Shown: in pieces, positions 1 to 12,184 of the stretch
Numbering within the stretch: the stretch's first letter is position 1
Layout of the letters: every line of letters starts with the position of its first letter
DNA from: Plicaturopsis crispa FD-325 SS-3
Lineage: Eukaryota; Basidiomycota; Agaricomycetes; Amylocorticiales; Amylocorticiaceae
Direction of reading: 5' to 3'
NCBI GenBank assembly: GCA_000827205.1
Contig: KN832572.1
Span: 122,901-186,900, forward strand
DNA length: 64,000 nt
Made by a program: the position numbers and the translations under genes
The notes under the pieces: model-generated
The model's input: the letters and a program-made list of their open reading frames with translations, nothing else
What the model was told of the DNA's origin: nothing
Databases searched by the model: none

Positions 1-2127
1 CATAAAGGTTTCCAACCATCTGGCGCTCATCTTGCCTGGTGAGCCACTTCAAATCATCTACCACACATACTCATGATAACCTGCCATCGGCTTAGCTCCG
101 AACGACTCCGAAGAACAGGTAAATGAAGCAGCAAGATATATTATATTCCTTTGCTCATTGTTTCGATCCACAGACTCGACGCAATCGCATGATTACGGAC
201 TTTGCTTTCCCAAACAACACCGCCCCCAAGCATGGAACTGCTATGCTGGGACCGCAATATTGCGGGAAATGGAAGGTATGCAAACTGTCTGGTGTAATCT
301 TCTCCGCGCTTATGTTTGGACAGGCCTTGGAGTCGTTGCTTAGCGGATGGCGAAAGGATCGGAGTAACAAAGTGCTCATATTCACGAAGTCCGTGAAGCT
401 TTTGGACATGCTCGAGTATCATCTCAGCACGCACAGTGAGTCTTTTGATGTTAACTCGATCTGTACCTTCCTCACCCGTCTGCGCGCTAAGGTTATGGCT
501 TCGTCAAACTTGACGGAGGGACGAAGCAGGAAGACCGTACGTGCATCCACGTCCCCATATTAATATCTTTACGACTAGCTATGTCTTCTAGGAATGCCCA
601 TGATCGACAAATTCCACCAAGACCCTGAGATCTTTATTTTCCTAATCTCGACATTGGCTGGAGGGACTGGGCTCAATCTGACGGGTGCGAATAAAGTAGT
701 GATATTTGGTATGTTCCAAGCCCATCCCCCTTGTTAATGTCCAGCGCTGAAGTGCTGCCTTATAGATCCCAACTGGAGTGAGCTCTGCTGCCATTCCACT
801 CTGATTTACTATGCACTAACGAGATCGCAGACCCGGCGCACGACCTCCAGGCGATGGACCGCGCATACCGCTTCGGTCAGAAGCGCGATGTATTAGTATT
901 CAGGCTGCTAGGCGCAGGATCTATTGAGGAACTGATCTACGCGCGGCAACTGTACAAGCAGCAACAGATGGCGATAGGGTATGAAGCGAGCGTGCAAACG
1001 AGGTGCGGAATTGTTTCACTCGTCATCTCCGACAAAATATGACTAGATTGTTAGGTACTTTCAAGGTGTTCAGGGAGATGCGAGCCGCCAAGGGGAATTG
1101 TTTGGCATTCATGTGAGTGGCTCTCGGAAAGTCGCCGACCGTTACGATTTTGACTTTTCGACTGTAGAATATTTTCAAATTCCATGAAGATGAGCTCGCT
1201 ACCAAGATGGCTGTGTGTCTTCAGAGTGCTCTTCCTTCTCCGCATGGCCTCAATGAATATTGCAGATCGAGAAAGCCAACCTTGTTGAGCTTGACTGGGC
1301 TCTTGCGAACATGGGGACCAAGTCCAAGAAGAAAAGCGGGGATGGTAAAGAGCGATTGGGTCGCGAGGCTGATGCCAAAGCCAGTAAAGAAGATGTGCGT
1401 CCACTACTGACTGACTGTCATTGTTGACGCGTGCTGAAGTCTGTGTGTAGGGCGAGCTCCGTGGCTTGGGTGCATTGTTGTTTGACGACGGTATGCATAC
1501 ATCGCATACATATAATGCATATCCCATCATATACGACACTGATGTTGTGTCGCGTCAGATCCTCTCGAGCTGCCGGAGGAAGACGAGATAAAGAAGAGTC
1601 TCGATGCCATCGGCGTGAAATATAGCCATCGCAATGATGCTATCCTCCTGCCAAGCCGTATTGAGCAAGAGCGCGCCCGAGAAGTGCGCCTACTATTTTG
1701 AAACCTAAAAGGCGTCAATTTCTGAAAGTAAACGTCAGGACAAAAAGCGGCGTAAGAAGGCCAGGACGTCTGCGGCCAAAAAACCCTCGAAGTCCCCGGA
1801 ACCAGAGTGGCCTCCGAAACGCAGACATCACAAACCGCCTCCAAGCCCGAACTCAAGGTACGCATTACATCTTCGTCTCGCGCATAAGGAAATTTACGAC
1901 GTGACTATCCAGATTAAAAGCTCGTCAAAGGGCTTTGGTCGAAATGGGCTTCATCAACAGCCCTTTGCAATACCCGGAATTTGCGCAAGACTTGTTTGTG
2001 TTCTTGACACGGTGTCCTTCTAGTTCTGGTTGCTCACTCGTTTTACAGTGGACACAAGACGCGCGACGAGCAGGATAAAATCTTGGCCGAACTCGATGCT
2101 CACGCCAAAGACAGCGAGAAGTGGTGA
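1..2127 (+). CDS. SNF2-family DNA helicase/translocase, ERCC6L2/Rad26-like, C-terminal part
   Basis: The gene enters from the left edge, so its 5' part is missing. About a dozen short exons can be followed. One at 174-275 reads TDFAFPNN and CGKWK. Later exons read [20 protein letters not shown], then [20 protein letters not shown] (motif V), then [17 protein letters not shown] (motif VI). These are the second RecA-like lobe of SNF2 ATPases. After it come GELFGIHNIFKF, typical of the ERCC6L2/Rad26-like branch, a Lys/Arg-rich tail and a conserved end with [17 protein letters not shown]. The stop is TGA at 2125-2127. Known role of the family: ATP-driven remodelling or translocation on DNA in transcription-linked and double-strand-break repair. 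The SNF2 family is sure; the subfamily is inferred from the FGIHNIF segment and the C-terminal layout. Confidence 0.85.
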
Positions 2128-2579
2128 TGAGTCGATGAATACCTTGTAATTATGGTATGTCTGCGTCGTTCTTTGCCTACATTGCACTGACGCTCGTCTT
2201 TGGGTCAGGTACATATTTGTTAATCGGATCTGTCGTATTTTGGCGACTCGACCATGAGTCTCGCCAGAGAAGTGCTATGTTGTTTTGTGCGTTACGATAG
2301 CTGTCTTGTAATTGCTCTGCTATGTTTTGTATGATGTATCTCGGGGGACATTTGGTTATTACTCCCCATAACCCACGGCATTTTTTGTCTTCAAGAAATC
2401 CGTGCACCAGTACTGACTTCGAGCTACTTATTGGGAGAGACACGTGGCTAGGCGCGTCACGGTCGCACTGCCCACTGCATCTTTCGTTTCTTTCTTTCCA
2501 ATTCCATCACAGCGTTCGAGCGTCTGTCCTTGATCTTCGACTTTGCTAGCAAGATAAGCACAACTTGTCCTGTTCAGCC
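2128..2579. other. intergenic, no gene seen
   Basis: The spacer between the helicase stop and the otubain start has no sustained reading frame on either strand. It must hold the helicase 3' UTR and the otubain promoter, but I cannot pick out specific elements. Confidence 0.5.
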
Positions 2580-3986
2580 ATGGCAGAAAACGCACACTCT
2601 CCTCCAGCACGTACGGACTGTTTTATATCTTGAACGGATCCGTTCTGAGACGCCACATACGCGTTACCTGTTTATCTACAGCCAAGCTTCATAGCACGGA
2701 TCTGCCAGACGTGGGCCCGGAGCCTTTGGCCCCATTCGAGGACTTGCGCCCCGATTTTTTCCCTGATAATCCTGGTGTGCATATAATTATCGGTGCTGTT
2801 TCTCACATGCCGAAGCTGAGACGTGTGATGCTAGAGCTATCGGGTTTGACGCCCTCGCAGCTCTATGAGTTGAATCAAGTACGCGTCAAGATGTGATGTC
2901 GTTGACCAAATCCGCTGACAATTCCTTCTCTCTCTAGCAAATGCTGAACGATGTGGTGCCCGTGCGAGAGTTGATCGACACGATCGCGTCCATGGATGTC
3001 CTGCGCGCGGAATACGAGAATGGTTCCGCCTCATTCGTGGCACAGATAGACTTCTTGGTTGCAAGCGGATATACAGGCATCAGACGTACTCGAGGTGGGA
3101 ATCGGTACTTTACCCAACAAGGTCATACCTAACGAGTTTGTCGTAGGCGATGGCGACTGCTACTACAGATGTGAAGTTCATCTCCAGACTACCCCGCCTG
3201 CCCTCGCTGATGAGATATAGCTTCCATCAGCCCTGGCCTTTGCTTATGTGGAAAGGCTCTTGCAAGAATCGCACCCTGCGGAGAGCGCAGCCCGCGCCCT
3301 TTCGAATCTCAACGCCAAGCTTCCTATGCTAGATGCCGCAGGATTCCAGAAGATGGTGTACGAGGACTTTTATGAATACTTGACATCTATCATCCAGCAG
3401 ATCATTACCCCGGATCCATCGACCGGGCAGAAACTGACCACCAGGATTCTCCTAGAAAGGTTCCAGTCTGCCGAAGGTGAGCGAACCGTATACGCCTCGA
3501 AGGTGTCGTCTGATACATACTTACACAGTGTCGAATTCGGTCGTTGTCTTCCTTCGCCTCTTGACCTCGGCGCAGATCCGTACGGATCCCGATAGCTACG
3601 CGCCGTTCCTCTTCCACCCAGAGCTAGGCATCCAAATGGAGCCGCGTGAATTCTGTGAAAGCTTTGTCGAGGCTGTCGGGAAAGAAGCAGGTGTGTAGCT
3701 ATCGTCTCGTTTATCGGAATGACGACGCTAACATGCCGAATATTCAGATCATGTTCAAATCATCGCCCTTTCGCGTGCACTGGAGATCAATGTGCATATT
3801 GCATACCTGGATGGGCGGGACACGAACGGCCGTGTTGAGTTCGTCGAGTTCAATAACGCGCCCGGGGCTGATCCCTTGATCCTTCTCTACCGGTATGTTC
3901 TCAATGTGAATATTCATCACAAGGCATGCTGACGAGGGTGCGTAAGACCCGGGCATTATGATATTCTCGTCAAGGCCCCTCGCTAA
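2580..3986 (+). CDS. Otubain-type deubiquitinase (peptidase C65)
   Basis: Eight exons join in one frame: 2580-2610, 2682-2878, 2938-3094, 3147-3170, 3231-3476, 3529-3690, 3748-3892, 3947-3986 (333 aa). Every junction is GT..AG. The core reads GYTGIRRTRG, then GDGDCYYR with the catalytic Cys and the neighbouring Asp, then SLAFAYVERLL. Further on are FCESFVEAVGKEADHVQIIA and AYLDGRD, and finally PGHYDILVK with the catalytic His. This is the full OTU/C65 layout. The enzyme removes ubiquitin from proteins; otubains of this type usually act in cytosol or nucleus. The tiny 24-nt exon carries the nucleophile motif. The first about 75 residues resemble no domain I recognise. It is downstream of the helicase on the same strand. 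Confidence 0.93.
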
Positions 3987-4240
3987 GGCCCTTGTATTGG
4001 ATGGACCTCCGACCCGACTGAGAATGTACCCTTGTACGTATATGCGTTCGCTCTTGTGTTGTTACTACGAAGGAAATTGTACGAGTATCTTGTCTAAACG
4101 CATTCATGCATGTGTATGTACTGCAACACGATTGCCTCTAAAGCAAATGTGTGCTAGCAATTATCTAGCCGAATTCTCGCTTGCTTTTCCACTTTCTTTT
4201 TCTGCGGTCGACGCCACCAAGACGAGTCACGACCGCGCAC

Positions 4241-5869
4241 ATGTCGAGGTCTATGCGGCCTTGGTTCCGCGACCGCTTTCTACGCTCAGGATCCCATCTC
4301 GGCGACATGCTGCCCCCAAATTCCTATCATAACTGGACCAGAGAAGAGCTCATCGAAAGACTGACAGCGCTCGACCGCCGCGATGCTCGATCACAATCTT
4401 CCGGCGACCACCAGACGAAGGCGAGTAAACAGAAACTCTTCAACTTCTCCGCACATCCAACGCGCAAGATCGCCTTGAAATTTTGCTACTCTGGTTGGGC
4501 GTACAACGGGCTGGCGTTTCAAATCAGTCCTACGCCGCTGCCGACCGTCGAGGAGACGATATTCAAAGCACTCGCCAAGCTGAAATTGGTGGATTATGAT
4601 GCTGGACCTGAAGGATGCGGCTGGGAGAGGTGCGGACGGACAGATCGTGGTGTGAGCGCTGCAGGCCAGGTCATATCGCTGTGGGTCAGGAGTGCGCAGT
4701 CGGGACACGCTGGAAGGCCAACGCTGGAAGGAAACGATGTACGGACGCCTTCGCCAAAGCCCTCCTTCTTCGTACAGCAGTTTGACGACGACGGCGCTAT
4801 CCAGGAAGGAGATATCGCGCCCTCTGCAGAGCTCGCCCTTGCAGGGCCGTCGAGCGCCGTGCCCTCGCCAACACCAGAAAAACCGGAGTTGCGCTACGTC
4901 TCGCTACTCAACCGTGTCCTGCCGCCGACTATACGCGTTTACGCCTGGTCGCCCATCGCCCCCGATTTTTCTGCACGGTTTGCATGCCGATGGCGGCACT
5001 ACAAATACTTTTTCTCCTTGCGAGACTTGGACCTCGATCGCATGCGCGACGGTGCGGCGCGTTTAGTGGGGGACCACGATTTTCGCAATGTCTGTAAAGT
5101 GGATCCGTCAAAGCAGATAACCAATTTCACGCGGACGATCAAGCGGGCGGATATCAGCGCCGTCCCCGATGAGCAGGACGATATGTATGTATTCGACTTG
5201 GTCGGGAGCGGATTCCTTTATCACCAAGTTCGGCATATCATGGCCATCTTGTTCCTCGTAGGCACAGGCCTCGAGAAGCCCTCGGTGGTTTCCGCGCTTC
5301 TGAACACGGATCCGGCATTACCGACCACAACGACGGACGAGGAGGGATTGCCACTAGACCTCGTCGACCGAAAACCAGAATACCAGATGGCGGACGGGCT
5401 GCCGCTCATGCTATGGGATTGCGGGTACGACGACTCCGATGTTCAGTGGCGCACGGACGGCGCAGAGCCTGGCGTCAAGGACGCGGCGTTATTGCCTGGC
5501 TCAGGTGCAGAGCTGTATCAGCAGCTATTATCCACGCACACGCACTCCCGCATACACGCCACGCTCGAATCCCATTTCCTGTCAGCCGTTGCGCGACATC
5601 ATACGCCCTCGCCTCCACTATTTCCTCTTAGCCATACCGGGCTTGCGGCGTCGACCAGGGATAATAGCGGCGTCGTGATGCAGATTCCGCTGGGTGCGGG
5701 GACTTTCCATCGCACTGCGAAGTATGTGCCTCTTCTCTCTCGCAGGCGGCAAGACAACGTCGCGATGATCAACGAGCGGTGGCTCAATAAAAAGAGCAAC
5801 AAGCTCGCCGACGGGGCCGACGCAGTCGACCATCACACAGCAGGGCGCCCGGACGAGGGCGACGAGTGA
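4241..5869 (+). CDS. DEG1/PUS3: tRNA pseudouridine(38/39) synthase, Deg1/Pus3 type (TruA family)
   Basis: Single exon, 542 aa from the ATG at 4241; the frame is open back to 4181 but with only a TTG there. Near the N-terminus is FCYSGWAYNGLAFQ, then GWERCGRTDRGVSAAGQ, whose Asp (codon 4643-4645) is the catalytic residue of TruA enzymes. Next come SLLNRVLPPTIRVYAW, a tract with SARFACRWRHYKYFF, and GSGFLYHQVRHIMAILFLVG, all hallmarks of the family. The enzyme isomerises uridine 38 or 39 in the tRNA anticodon arm. Insertions around residues 150-200 and a long tail with RRRQDNVAMINERW fit fungal Deg1. A decayed copy of this tail lies just downstream at 6040-6255. Confidence 0.93.
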   Translation: MSRSMRPWFRDRFLRSGSHLGDMLPPNSYHNWTREELIERLTALDRRDARSQSSGDHQTKASKQKLFNFSAHPTRKIALKFCYSGWAYNGLAFQISPTPLPTVEETIFKALAKLKLVDYDAGPEGCGWERCGRTDRGVSAAGQVISLWVRSAQSGHAGRPTLEGNDVRTPSPKPSFFVQQFDDDGAIQEGDIAPSAELALAGPSSAVPSPTPEKPELRYVSLLNRVLPPTIRVYAWSPIAPDFSARFACRWRHYKYFFSLRDLDLDRMRDGAARLVGDHDFRNVCKVDPSKQITNFTRTIKRADISAVPDEQDDMYVFDLVGSGFLYHQVRHIMAILFLVGTGLEKPSVVSALLNTDPALPTTTTDEEGLPLDLVDRKPEYQMADGLPLMLWDCGYDDSDVQWRTDGAEPGVKDAALLPGSGAELYQQLLSTHTHSRIHATLESHFLSAVARHHTPSPPLFPLSHTGLAASTRDNSGVVMQIPLGAGTFHRTAKYVPLLSRRRQDNVAMINERWLNKKSNKLADGADAVDHHTAGRPDEGDE

Positions 5870-6039
5870 TGATCGTCATATGTACTGTTAGTCTTCAATA
5901 TCTCACGTGAAGCTTCTCTAACATCTATGCAGATACATTCGATGATTGAGGCATGATACAGGCGAATTGTGTGGACTTTGCACCTCATAGACTCCGACGT
6001 CATGGTTTCAATCTCATCGGTAGCTACCTTCATTGCAAG

Positions 6040-6255
6040 GCGATCTCTCTGCGTTGACGAGGACAACGGTGGTCGCGCGCGCCGCGTAATTCGTCTGGGT
6101 GCGGCGAATCGAACCGTCAAGCATGTCCCTCCTGCTTTCTCGTAGGCAGCGGCAAAAGATCCCGGCTCCCAAGGACCAGTGGGCGAAGGGAGAGGCGTAG
6201 CAAGCTCGTGGAAGAGCGTTCGGTGGGCGAAGGGTGGGCGATGAGTAACGATCGA
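6040..6255 (+). pseudogene. Decayed tandem duplicate of the Deg1/Pus3 3' end
   Basis: This stretch aligns base for base, with small indels, to about 5645-5875 of the upstream gene. GTTGACGAGGACAACGGTGG matches GTCGACCAGGGATAATAGCGG. CTGGGTGCGG is shared exactly. TTTCTCGTAGGCAGCGGCAA matches TCTCTCGCAGGCGGCAAGA. The end GATGAGTAACGATCG matches GACGAGTGATGATCG. The frame is broken and there is no start. It is a relic of a local duplication, not a gene. Confidence 0.8.
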
Positions 6256-6697
6256 GCATCTTTAACTTGAGTCCCACCTTACAATCGAGTATATTATACT
6301 TATTGCCAAGGCACCAATCTCTTGCCGCGTCCGCGGTGCCCTTCAGCAAGTCTGAACCCCGGGATACCTAATGTACTTGATGCTTCCTCGTTTCACGGCA
6401 TGTCTCACTCTGTTGGTCGTTCTGTTGACTCATCGTAGTTCGGCATGGAAACTTGGTTCGTCCGGCGAGTTAGATCTACGGTATACGCTGGCTAACGCAC
6501 CCCGTATACAGTAAGACGCGATGTTGCTGAAACTTGAAAGTAGCAGTGTTCGCCCGTGATCCACTGGTAGTTAAACTTTGCCATGGCAGTTGCTCGGGAA
6601 TAAACACCACCGTCGGAGTGGACAACCGCAACAACCTTTGCTCTTAAAGCGATTTGCCCGCAGTCTACACAGGTGTTTCTTGCCCGCGTCCAGACCG
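6256..6697. other. intergenic, no gene seen
   Basis: No coding frame with fungal codon bias or splice logic is visible. It presumably contains the promoter of the downstream membrane-protein gene. Confidence 0.4.
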
Positions 6698-8458
6698 ATG
6701 GACAGTCCCAACTACTATACCCCACCGTCAGTTGGGCCCTTATATCTCTCTCGCTACAACCTTATTGACGATACCATCTCGCAGAGTCCTGGTGCACGCC
6801 TGGGAAGTCATTGGCATGAGTACGTCCAATGGCCTGTACCTTATAGGACCCTTCTGATAAAAAAAACCACCCAAAAACATAGCTGTCCTTTGGTTCGACA
6901 TGGCCCTCACATTCTCGGACGAAGTGCATCTCATTTGGAGACGCCCTAAATCACTGTCATCTGTGCTGTTTTTCGCTAATCGGTACCCCCTGGCGTTTGC
7001 CAACTGTGTTTTTGTGTCGTTCATGGCGATACCTATGAATCATGAGGTATGTAATCGATAGATCATGACATCTTGCCATTGAGTGGCATTGGATTGTCGG
7101 TAAACAGAAACATCTTTGTAGAGGTTCGTCGTGCGTCCCGGTGGTGTGCATGCCCTCCGCTATATACTCACCGCCAAGTCGGCAATCAGGTGCAGCATTT
7201 ATGGATGGATTCGTCAAGTCGTTCTAAGCGGGACACAGCTCATCGTTGCATGTGAGTCTTCAGGAGTCGCTGGCCAGAGCTGCGCTTATCCTTTAGTCCA
7301 AAGCGGTTTTCGTCTTGCGCACCTATGCACTTTATGGCTGTCGCAAAAGGGTCCTTTTCTCGTTGGGTAGTTTATTCATCGCAATGGCCATGACCAATAT
7401 TGTAAGTATCACTTGTTTTTCCGCCGTGGCAAAATTAACACCAGCATCAGGGCTTTCTCATTGTCTACGGAGTGAGCACACTCGGGCAGACCTATGACGG
7501 ACCGTATTATGGGTTCACTTCCCGGTCCCTCACCACAGATCACGTCTATGGGTACGTGTATCGCGCATGCTCTGATGCCCTAAACTCAAGAATCGCAGGA
7601 TTTCGTGTGTTTACTTCTACCAGCCAAGTCAGTGAGATGGTGGCATCGCCGTATCCCTGTACTAATCGACCTTTGATAGTTGGGTGGATCTTGTGGCCAG
7701 CAAATCTTGCGGTTGATGTCATCGTGCTCGTTATGACGCTCACGAAAACGTATAAACTCGCAAAAGATTTGAAGGTTACATCCGGGAGAATACCCCTTGC
7801 GACTTTGATGCTTCGAGACGGTGTGTTCGCGAACTTTCTCTCCCTCCGTCTTCAATTAAGAAAAAAAATCTCCAGGCTCGATTTACTTCGCGTAAGGGTG
7901 CTTTTTTTGTCGTACGAACTAGCTAATCCAGACAATTCAAGGGTCATGACATGTCTGCACCTTTCAATCGTCATATTATTCTGTGTATGTCGCAGCTGCG
8001 TTGTTGTGTATAGACTAACTTGAACCTCTTCCATAGCTGTGGGTTCCGTTGCCTGCGTATGACATTGGTGGTGGTCAGAATCTTGACTCGTTGACAAGCC
8101 CCTTGAGTGTATTGACCAATTGGTAGGTTTGGCCTCACATTTTCTTATCTTCGTCGTCTCAACGATCCTCATTTTAATCGCCTACAGTCTCTCAGTGGCA
8201 TTGACTTCGCGGCTTATGCTCAATCTCCATAAGCGCGCCCATGTTGGGATCCTCTCTACCGGTGCTCAAGCATCCGCCTCGATTGTATCTGGCATCGTAT
8301 TCCGGGACCTGGGCCATATCCAGCCGGTCGAGCATATAGTCAATCCCGATGGACCGGAAATTCCTCGTAAAGAGGAAGATGTTCCACAGATTCCGTCAGT
8401 AGAGCCCATCGAGCCCCTCTCAAAAGACGTCGACGTCCGACGCATGTCGCATGTTTGA
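6698..8458 (+). CDS. DUF6533-family seven-helix membrane protein
   Basis: The protein is spread over about eight short exons, so boundaries are approximate. The clearest segment, near 6905-7020, reads TVLWFDMALTFSDEVHLIWR and then SSVLFFANRYPLAFAN, the DUF6533 signature. Then follow LRTYALYGCRKRVLFSLGSL, a helix with ILWPANLAVDVIVLVMTLTK, the family motif LPLATLMLRDG (here IPLATLMLRDG), and VALTSRLMLNLHKRAH near the end. The frame closes at TGA 8456-8458 after a charged tail. Several hydrophobic helices are predicted by eye. Such proteins are abundant in Agaricomycetes and of unknown function. The N-terminal exon is the weakest part: the ATG at 6698 starts MDSPNYYTPPS, but its splice to the DUF6533 exon is not certain. 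Confidence 0.8.
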
Positions 8459-8812
8459 CGCAAAAAACGTTTGGAGGGTGTGTCACCGTCAGGCTACTCA
8501 TTTAATCGGATTGGACGCTGACTTTCGACTGCCTAATGGTTCGGACTGCAGGTTCTTGTGAGGGTCGATGCCTATTACTTTCTTGCCGGGAGTCCTAGGC
8601 ATTGAGACGCTTGGCACATCTTATAACAACGGCTTTTATCACGGCGAATGCGGAGGGATATATATTGGCCGTATGATGGACCTTCAGAGAACGAGATACA
8701 TACTACCATAACAATACACATAAGTAGGAAGAACGTTAGCACCCAGCATTCATTGCGTAGGACAGAATAGAGGACGGAAACCATAAACACCATGAAAACA
8801 GAACCAGCATAA
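8459..8812. other. intergenic between convergent genes
   Basis: The stretch lies between the stops of two convergent genes, so it should hold both 3' ends. I see no further gene. Confidence 0.5.
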
Positions 8813-10106
8813 TTAGTTGCCAGCACCGGTGAGGCCTAGGGAAAGAGCAATCCAGTACGTCAAGGTCGCGACTACAGACTGCTCCGAGGGCCCTGGACCC
8901 ATGTCGTAGATAGGCGCGTCAATCGTGTGGGAGACCCGCGCGACTCTGCGATCTAGCGGGGCGCTGCCGTGAGTGGGGGCCTCAGAAAAGGAGCAGATAC
9001 GACGCTTACTTGGACTCAATTTTCCGACCGCCCATTTCTGGTAGTTTGTGACCGCAAAAAAGTGGGCTCCTGAACTGGCGCAGGCGTCATGGATCTACGG
9101 GCGGAGGAGAGGACGAGTCAGCGACGTGACGAGCGAGTCGACGAGGGCGGTATGCGTACCACTGCCCACAGCTTGTCCATATTTGCATGATGATGGTCGT
9201 TCCATCTGGAGAAAGTGTTGAGGTGCTCGTCCGTGAACTGATTTGAGGTCAGATACTGAATGGCGTCGAATAGGAAGAACTCGCCTCTTGACGATGCACT
9301 AGGGTGTCAAAATCCCGCCACTGCAGATGTCCGGGGTGCAGGCATATGATCACCATCGCACACGCGTGAGGCTCATCGACACTTCGAGGCTAATGCGAGG
9401 TCAATCGAGGTTCTCTGTGACTATCAGAAAGAGGAGCACGTACTAGGCCGACAATGTCCCAGGTCGCTTCCATGGCGGGGCAAAGATCGAAGCGGGTCCG
9501 GAATGTGAACCGGCGGTCATCTATAGGCAATTCGTATCGGATACGAAGTGCTGTGGCTATAGTTTCCAAAACGAAAGACTGATGGAAATGAAGTTAGTGC
9601 CATACGATACGTTAAGGAAAGAATGTCGACCTGCCTTGACAAGTAGCTTGACGGCTGGACTATGATTGACGCTGGAGAATTTCTCGAGTTCTTCTGCTTC
9701 GAGGTCGATCAAGTCATCGGGAGTTGGCAAAGTTAGCGCAGACACGTCCATGTCGGCGTATTCGACGTCGATGCCATCGAACTCCCTCATATCTAGCGAA
9801 TGTATCAGCATCAACATCCGGCGCTGGGCAGTCACCGCAGTACTCACATTGGGTGACCGAAGCCTCTAGATATGCGTTGTCAAGGCGCAAGACTCTGACG
9901 AGCGGACGTGTGCCCTGCGGTTGCTCAAGACGAGTTTGATTTGGCCATATGGACGACCTCCCGCTCGGATAGTGTGCAGGCGCACGCTGATCGTCCGTGA
10001 AGCTTTGTAGGCAAGCTGTTTCGAGATACCGCCTGAGGGGTAGCAGATATGTCTCGTTGTTCGCGGAGGCACCTGAGCTGCTGCTGCTGCTGCTAGACGC
10101 CGACAT
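8813..10106 (-). CDS. Unrecognised basidiomycete protein, multi-exon
   Basis: The reading on the minus strand starts at ATG 10106 with a Ser-rich stretch (MSASSSSSSSSG). Then come LLPLRRYLETACLQSF and RVLRLDNAYLEASVTQ. After an intron it reads REFDGIDVEYADMDVSAL, then LRIRYELPIDDRRFTFRTRF, CPAMEATWDIVGL, GEFFLFDAIQYLTSNQF and HFFAVTNYQKWAVGKLSPSK. It ends with ATLTYWIALSLGLTGAGN at 8813. The FFAVTNYQKWAVG-type segment resembles hypothetical proteins common in polypores; no domain name is known to me. One junction near 9300 is ambiguous: two overlapping readings compete for about 50 bp. The coding call rests on frame continuity and splice sites. Confidence 0.65.
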
Positions 10107-10431
10107 GTTCCAGGAGTGAGATCAGTAGTAGGAGAGGGATGCGGGTATATACCGCAGAGCGCCTCATGCTTTATAGCATTCTGAGAACACCAAAGCGAGA
10201 GACAAGGGCACAAAAGCACCGTCCGCTTGGGCCTACTGTGCTCAGACGTCAGAATATATATGGATATGAGAGGCCGGCTCTGACTCACCTTATGCTAAGA
10301 CCAGTTAAAGCGGAATAATTGAGAGGGGGCTCTGGCGCGGAGCTGTGATCCGAGGAACAGGCTAGGCGCATAAGATGAAGACAAGATAATAATATTATCG
10401 AAACAAAAGGTAACGAATAGAGAAACGTCAA
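10107..10431. other. intergenic between head-to-tail minus-strand genes
   Basis: No gene seen. It holds the promoter of the 8813-10106 gene and the 3' flank of the next gene upstream. Confidence 0.4.
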
Positions 10432-11666
10432 TCAATACAGAGAGGCTACAGCGTACAGCTCGGCCAGTTCCTCCGCCGGGCACTTGGCGAGGTCGCCAAA
10501 GGTACAGGGCACTTCGTCGTAATCTGCAGGCTCGTCTTCGGGAAATCGTAGCGGGTTTGGCGTCGCGGAGGCGGCCATCGCAATCCACAACGCGAGGCAT
10601 TGCATCATGGTAGGGTCTTTCTGGTCGCAGCACATCAACGGTGTTTGATAAACGACCGACAGATCTAGAAAGGCGCAGGGTGAGTTCGTCCAGTCGTTCT
10701 GGTTGCGGGAATAGACAACGCACTTGGCGAGAATGACCCGAGGATCCACATGTTATAATTTGTCAAGATAAAATACCGCGAATCGGAGTTGTAACAACGA
10801 TCGTGTATCTAATAACGAACTGGTTTAGCTGGATCTCCCAGTATTTCTCATGGAACGGTACGTACTGCAGCCCATGTAGTTTCAGCTTTTGTATATGGAT
10901 CCGAAAGACCTTCAGTCTGCACACGAGGATATCATTTACTGGACTATCGATCTCTGAAAAAACGTGACAAACCTTTTCTAGCCGATGAAATTCTTTGAAA
11001 TCCTCATCGGAGAGTTCCTGAGGTCCCATCGCACATACGATTAATTTTGTATCTGAGGTAGAGCCCTGGTACACAAATCGAGTAAGAAACAACGGTGTAG
11101 AGATGTGGAATCTGAAGACGTACAGTAGTTTTACACGCTAGTCCAGAAAAGCGGGGATCGAATGATCTTGTGTTTCCACCACAAGGTGCAAACTCCCAGA
11201 TTGCAGATGAGGGAAACTGTATATCTCCGACCCATTGACATGCTGCCAATATAGCTCCGCGGAAAGCACGAGAGTCATGCTCCCCATCGACTTCGTCACT
11301 GGCCATACGCAAACATACTTGCAGCCGGATACTCCACGGAGACGTTGATACCAGCCTGTCGCGGATAGTTCCAAGGTCTAAGACACTGTTCAGCGAAGAT
11401 ACTCAACAGGAGGAAATATGCGACTCACAGCTCTGCACCATGTCAGACAGCTGGGAGGGCGACAGTTGACGCGTTTCAACCGCTCGACGCTGCCGACCGC
11501 CGCCATTTTTTATCGAAAGCGGTTGTGTGCTGTACGGCGCGTGCCAGTCCCATTCGTTTGCGATCCATGCTTTTGTTGCCTTCGAGATGTGTCGATACAA
11601 GCGCTCATTTGCAACTCGGAGAGGCTTGATCTGCGTGTCAATGCGGTCTGTTACGGTGTACGGCAT
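10432..11666 (-). CDS. Unrecognised hypothetical protein, multi-exon
   Basis: The minus-strand exons read, in order: MPYTVTDRIDTQIKPL with KATKAWIANEWDWHAPY (ATG at 11666), then LDLGTIRDRLVS, ACQWVGDIQFPSSAIWEFAP, STSDTKLIVCAMGPQELSDE with FHRLEKVCHVFSEI, HIQKLKLHGLQYVPFHEKYW, and finally PRVILAKCVVYSRNQNDWTN, ending FGDLAKCPAEELAELYAVAS at 10432. The text is protein-like and splice-compatible, and the exons lie in order. I recognise no domain, signal peptide or membrane segment. The first exon could lie further upstream: a frame at 11744-11944 starts MSMYSTTSNLSSCPVRDIKY. Confidence 0.55.
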
Positions 11667-12184
11667 AGTTTCTGGTGTTTTCGCTGGAGTTGTTGGGGGG
11701 AAGAATAGATGATTGTGTACGCCATTTTCTGGAGACGCCGAATTTATGGAGAATGTACAGCACAACAAAGTGGAACACAGAGAACAAAAGAAACGGCGTT
11801 TTCGGAATTCGGATCTCTTCCGTCGCCCGCCTTCCACCTCTCGACTGAGCGTCTATAGTATGAGGCATTGGGAGCATAAGAGAAGTATTTGATGTCGCGG
11901 ACAGGGCAGGAGCTCAAGTTCGAGGTGGTTGAGTACATAGACATAGAAATGGGTTGAAATTTTCAATTGAATGGCAATCAGAGACGCATACGAAATGGAT
12001 CTAATACTCAGAACTACCACTCGAAACGAAGATAGCCTCCCTCGTCCATGCCCAGGTTTGGGAGCGCCTGTTCAAGCACATGCACGGTTGCACTCCTGGT
12101 ATGAGATTCGAAGCCTGGCTCGCACAGGAACAGTTAAGGTAATTGTCATCCCCAAATTGCTGTAGACACGGAGCCGTTATTAGG

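Noticed and set aside
4181-4240. Upstream start of the Deg1/Pus3 gene at 4181
   Set aside because: The codon is TTG. The ATG at 4241 gives a sensible N-terminus.
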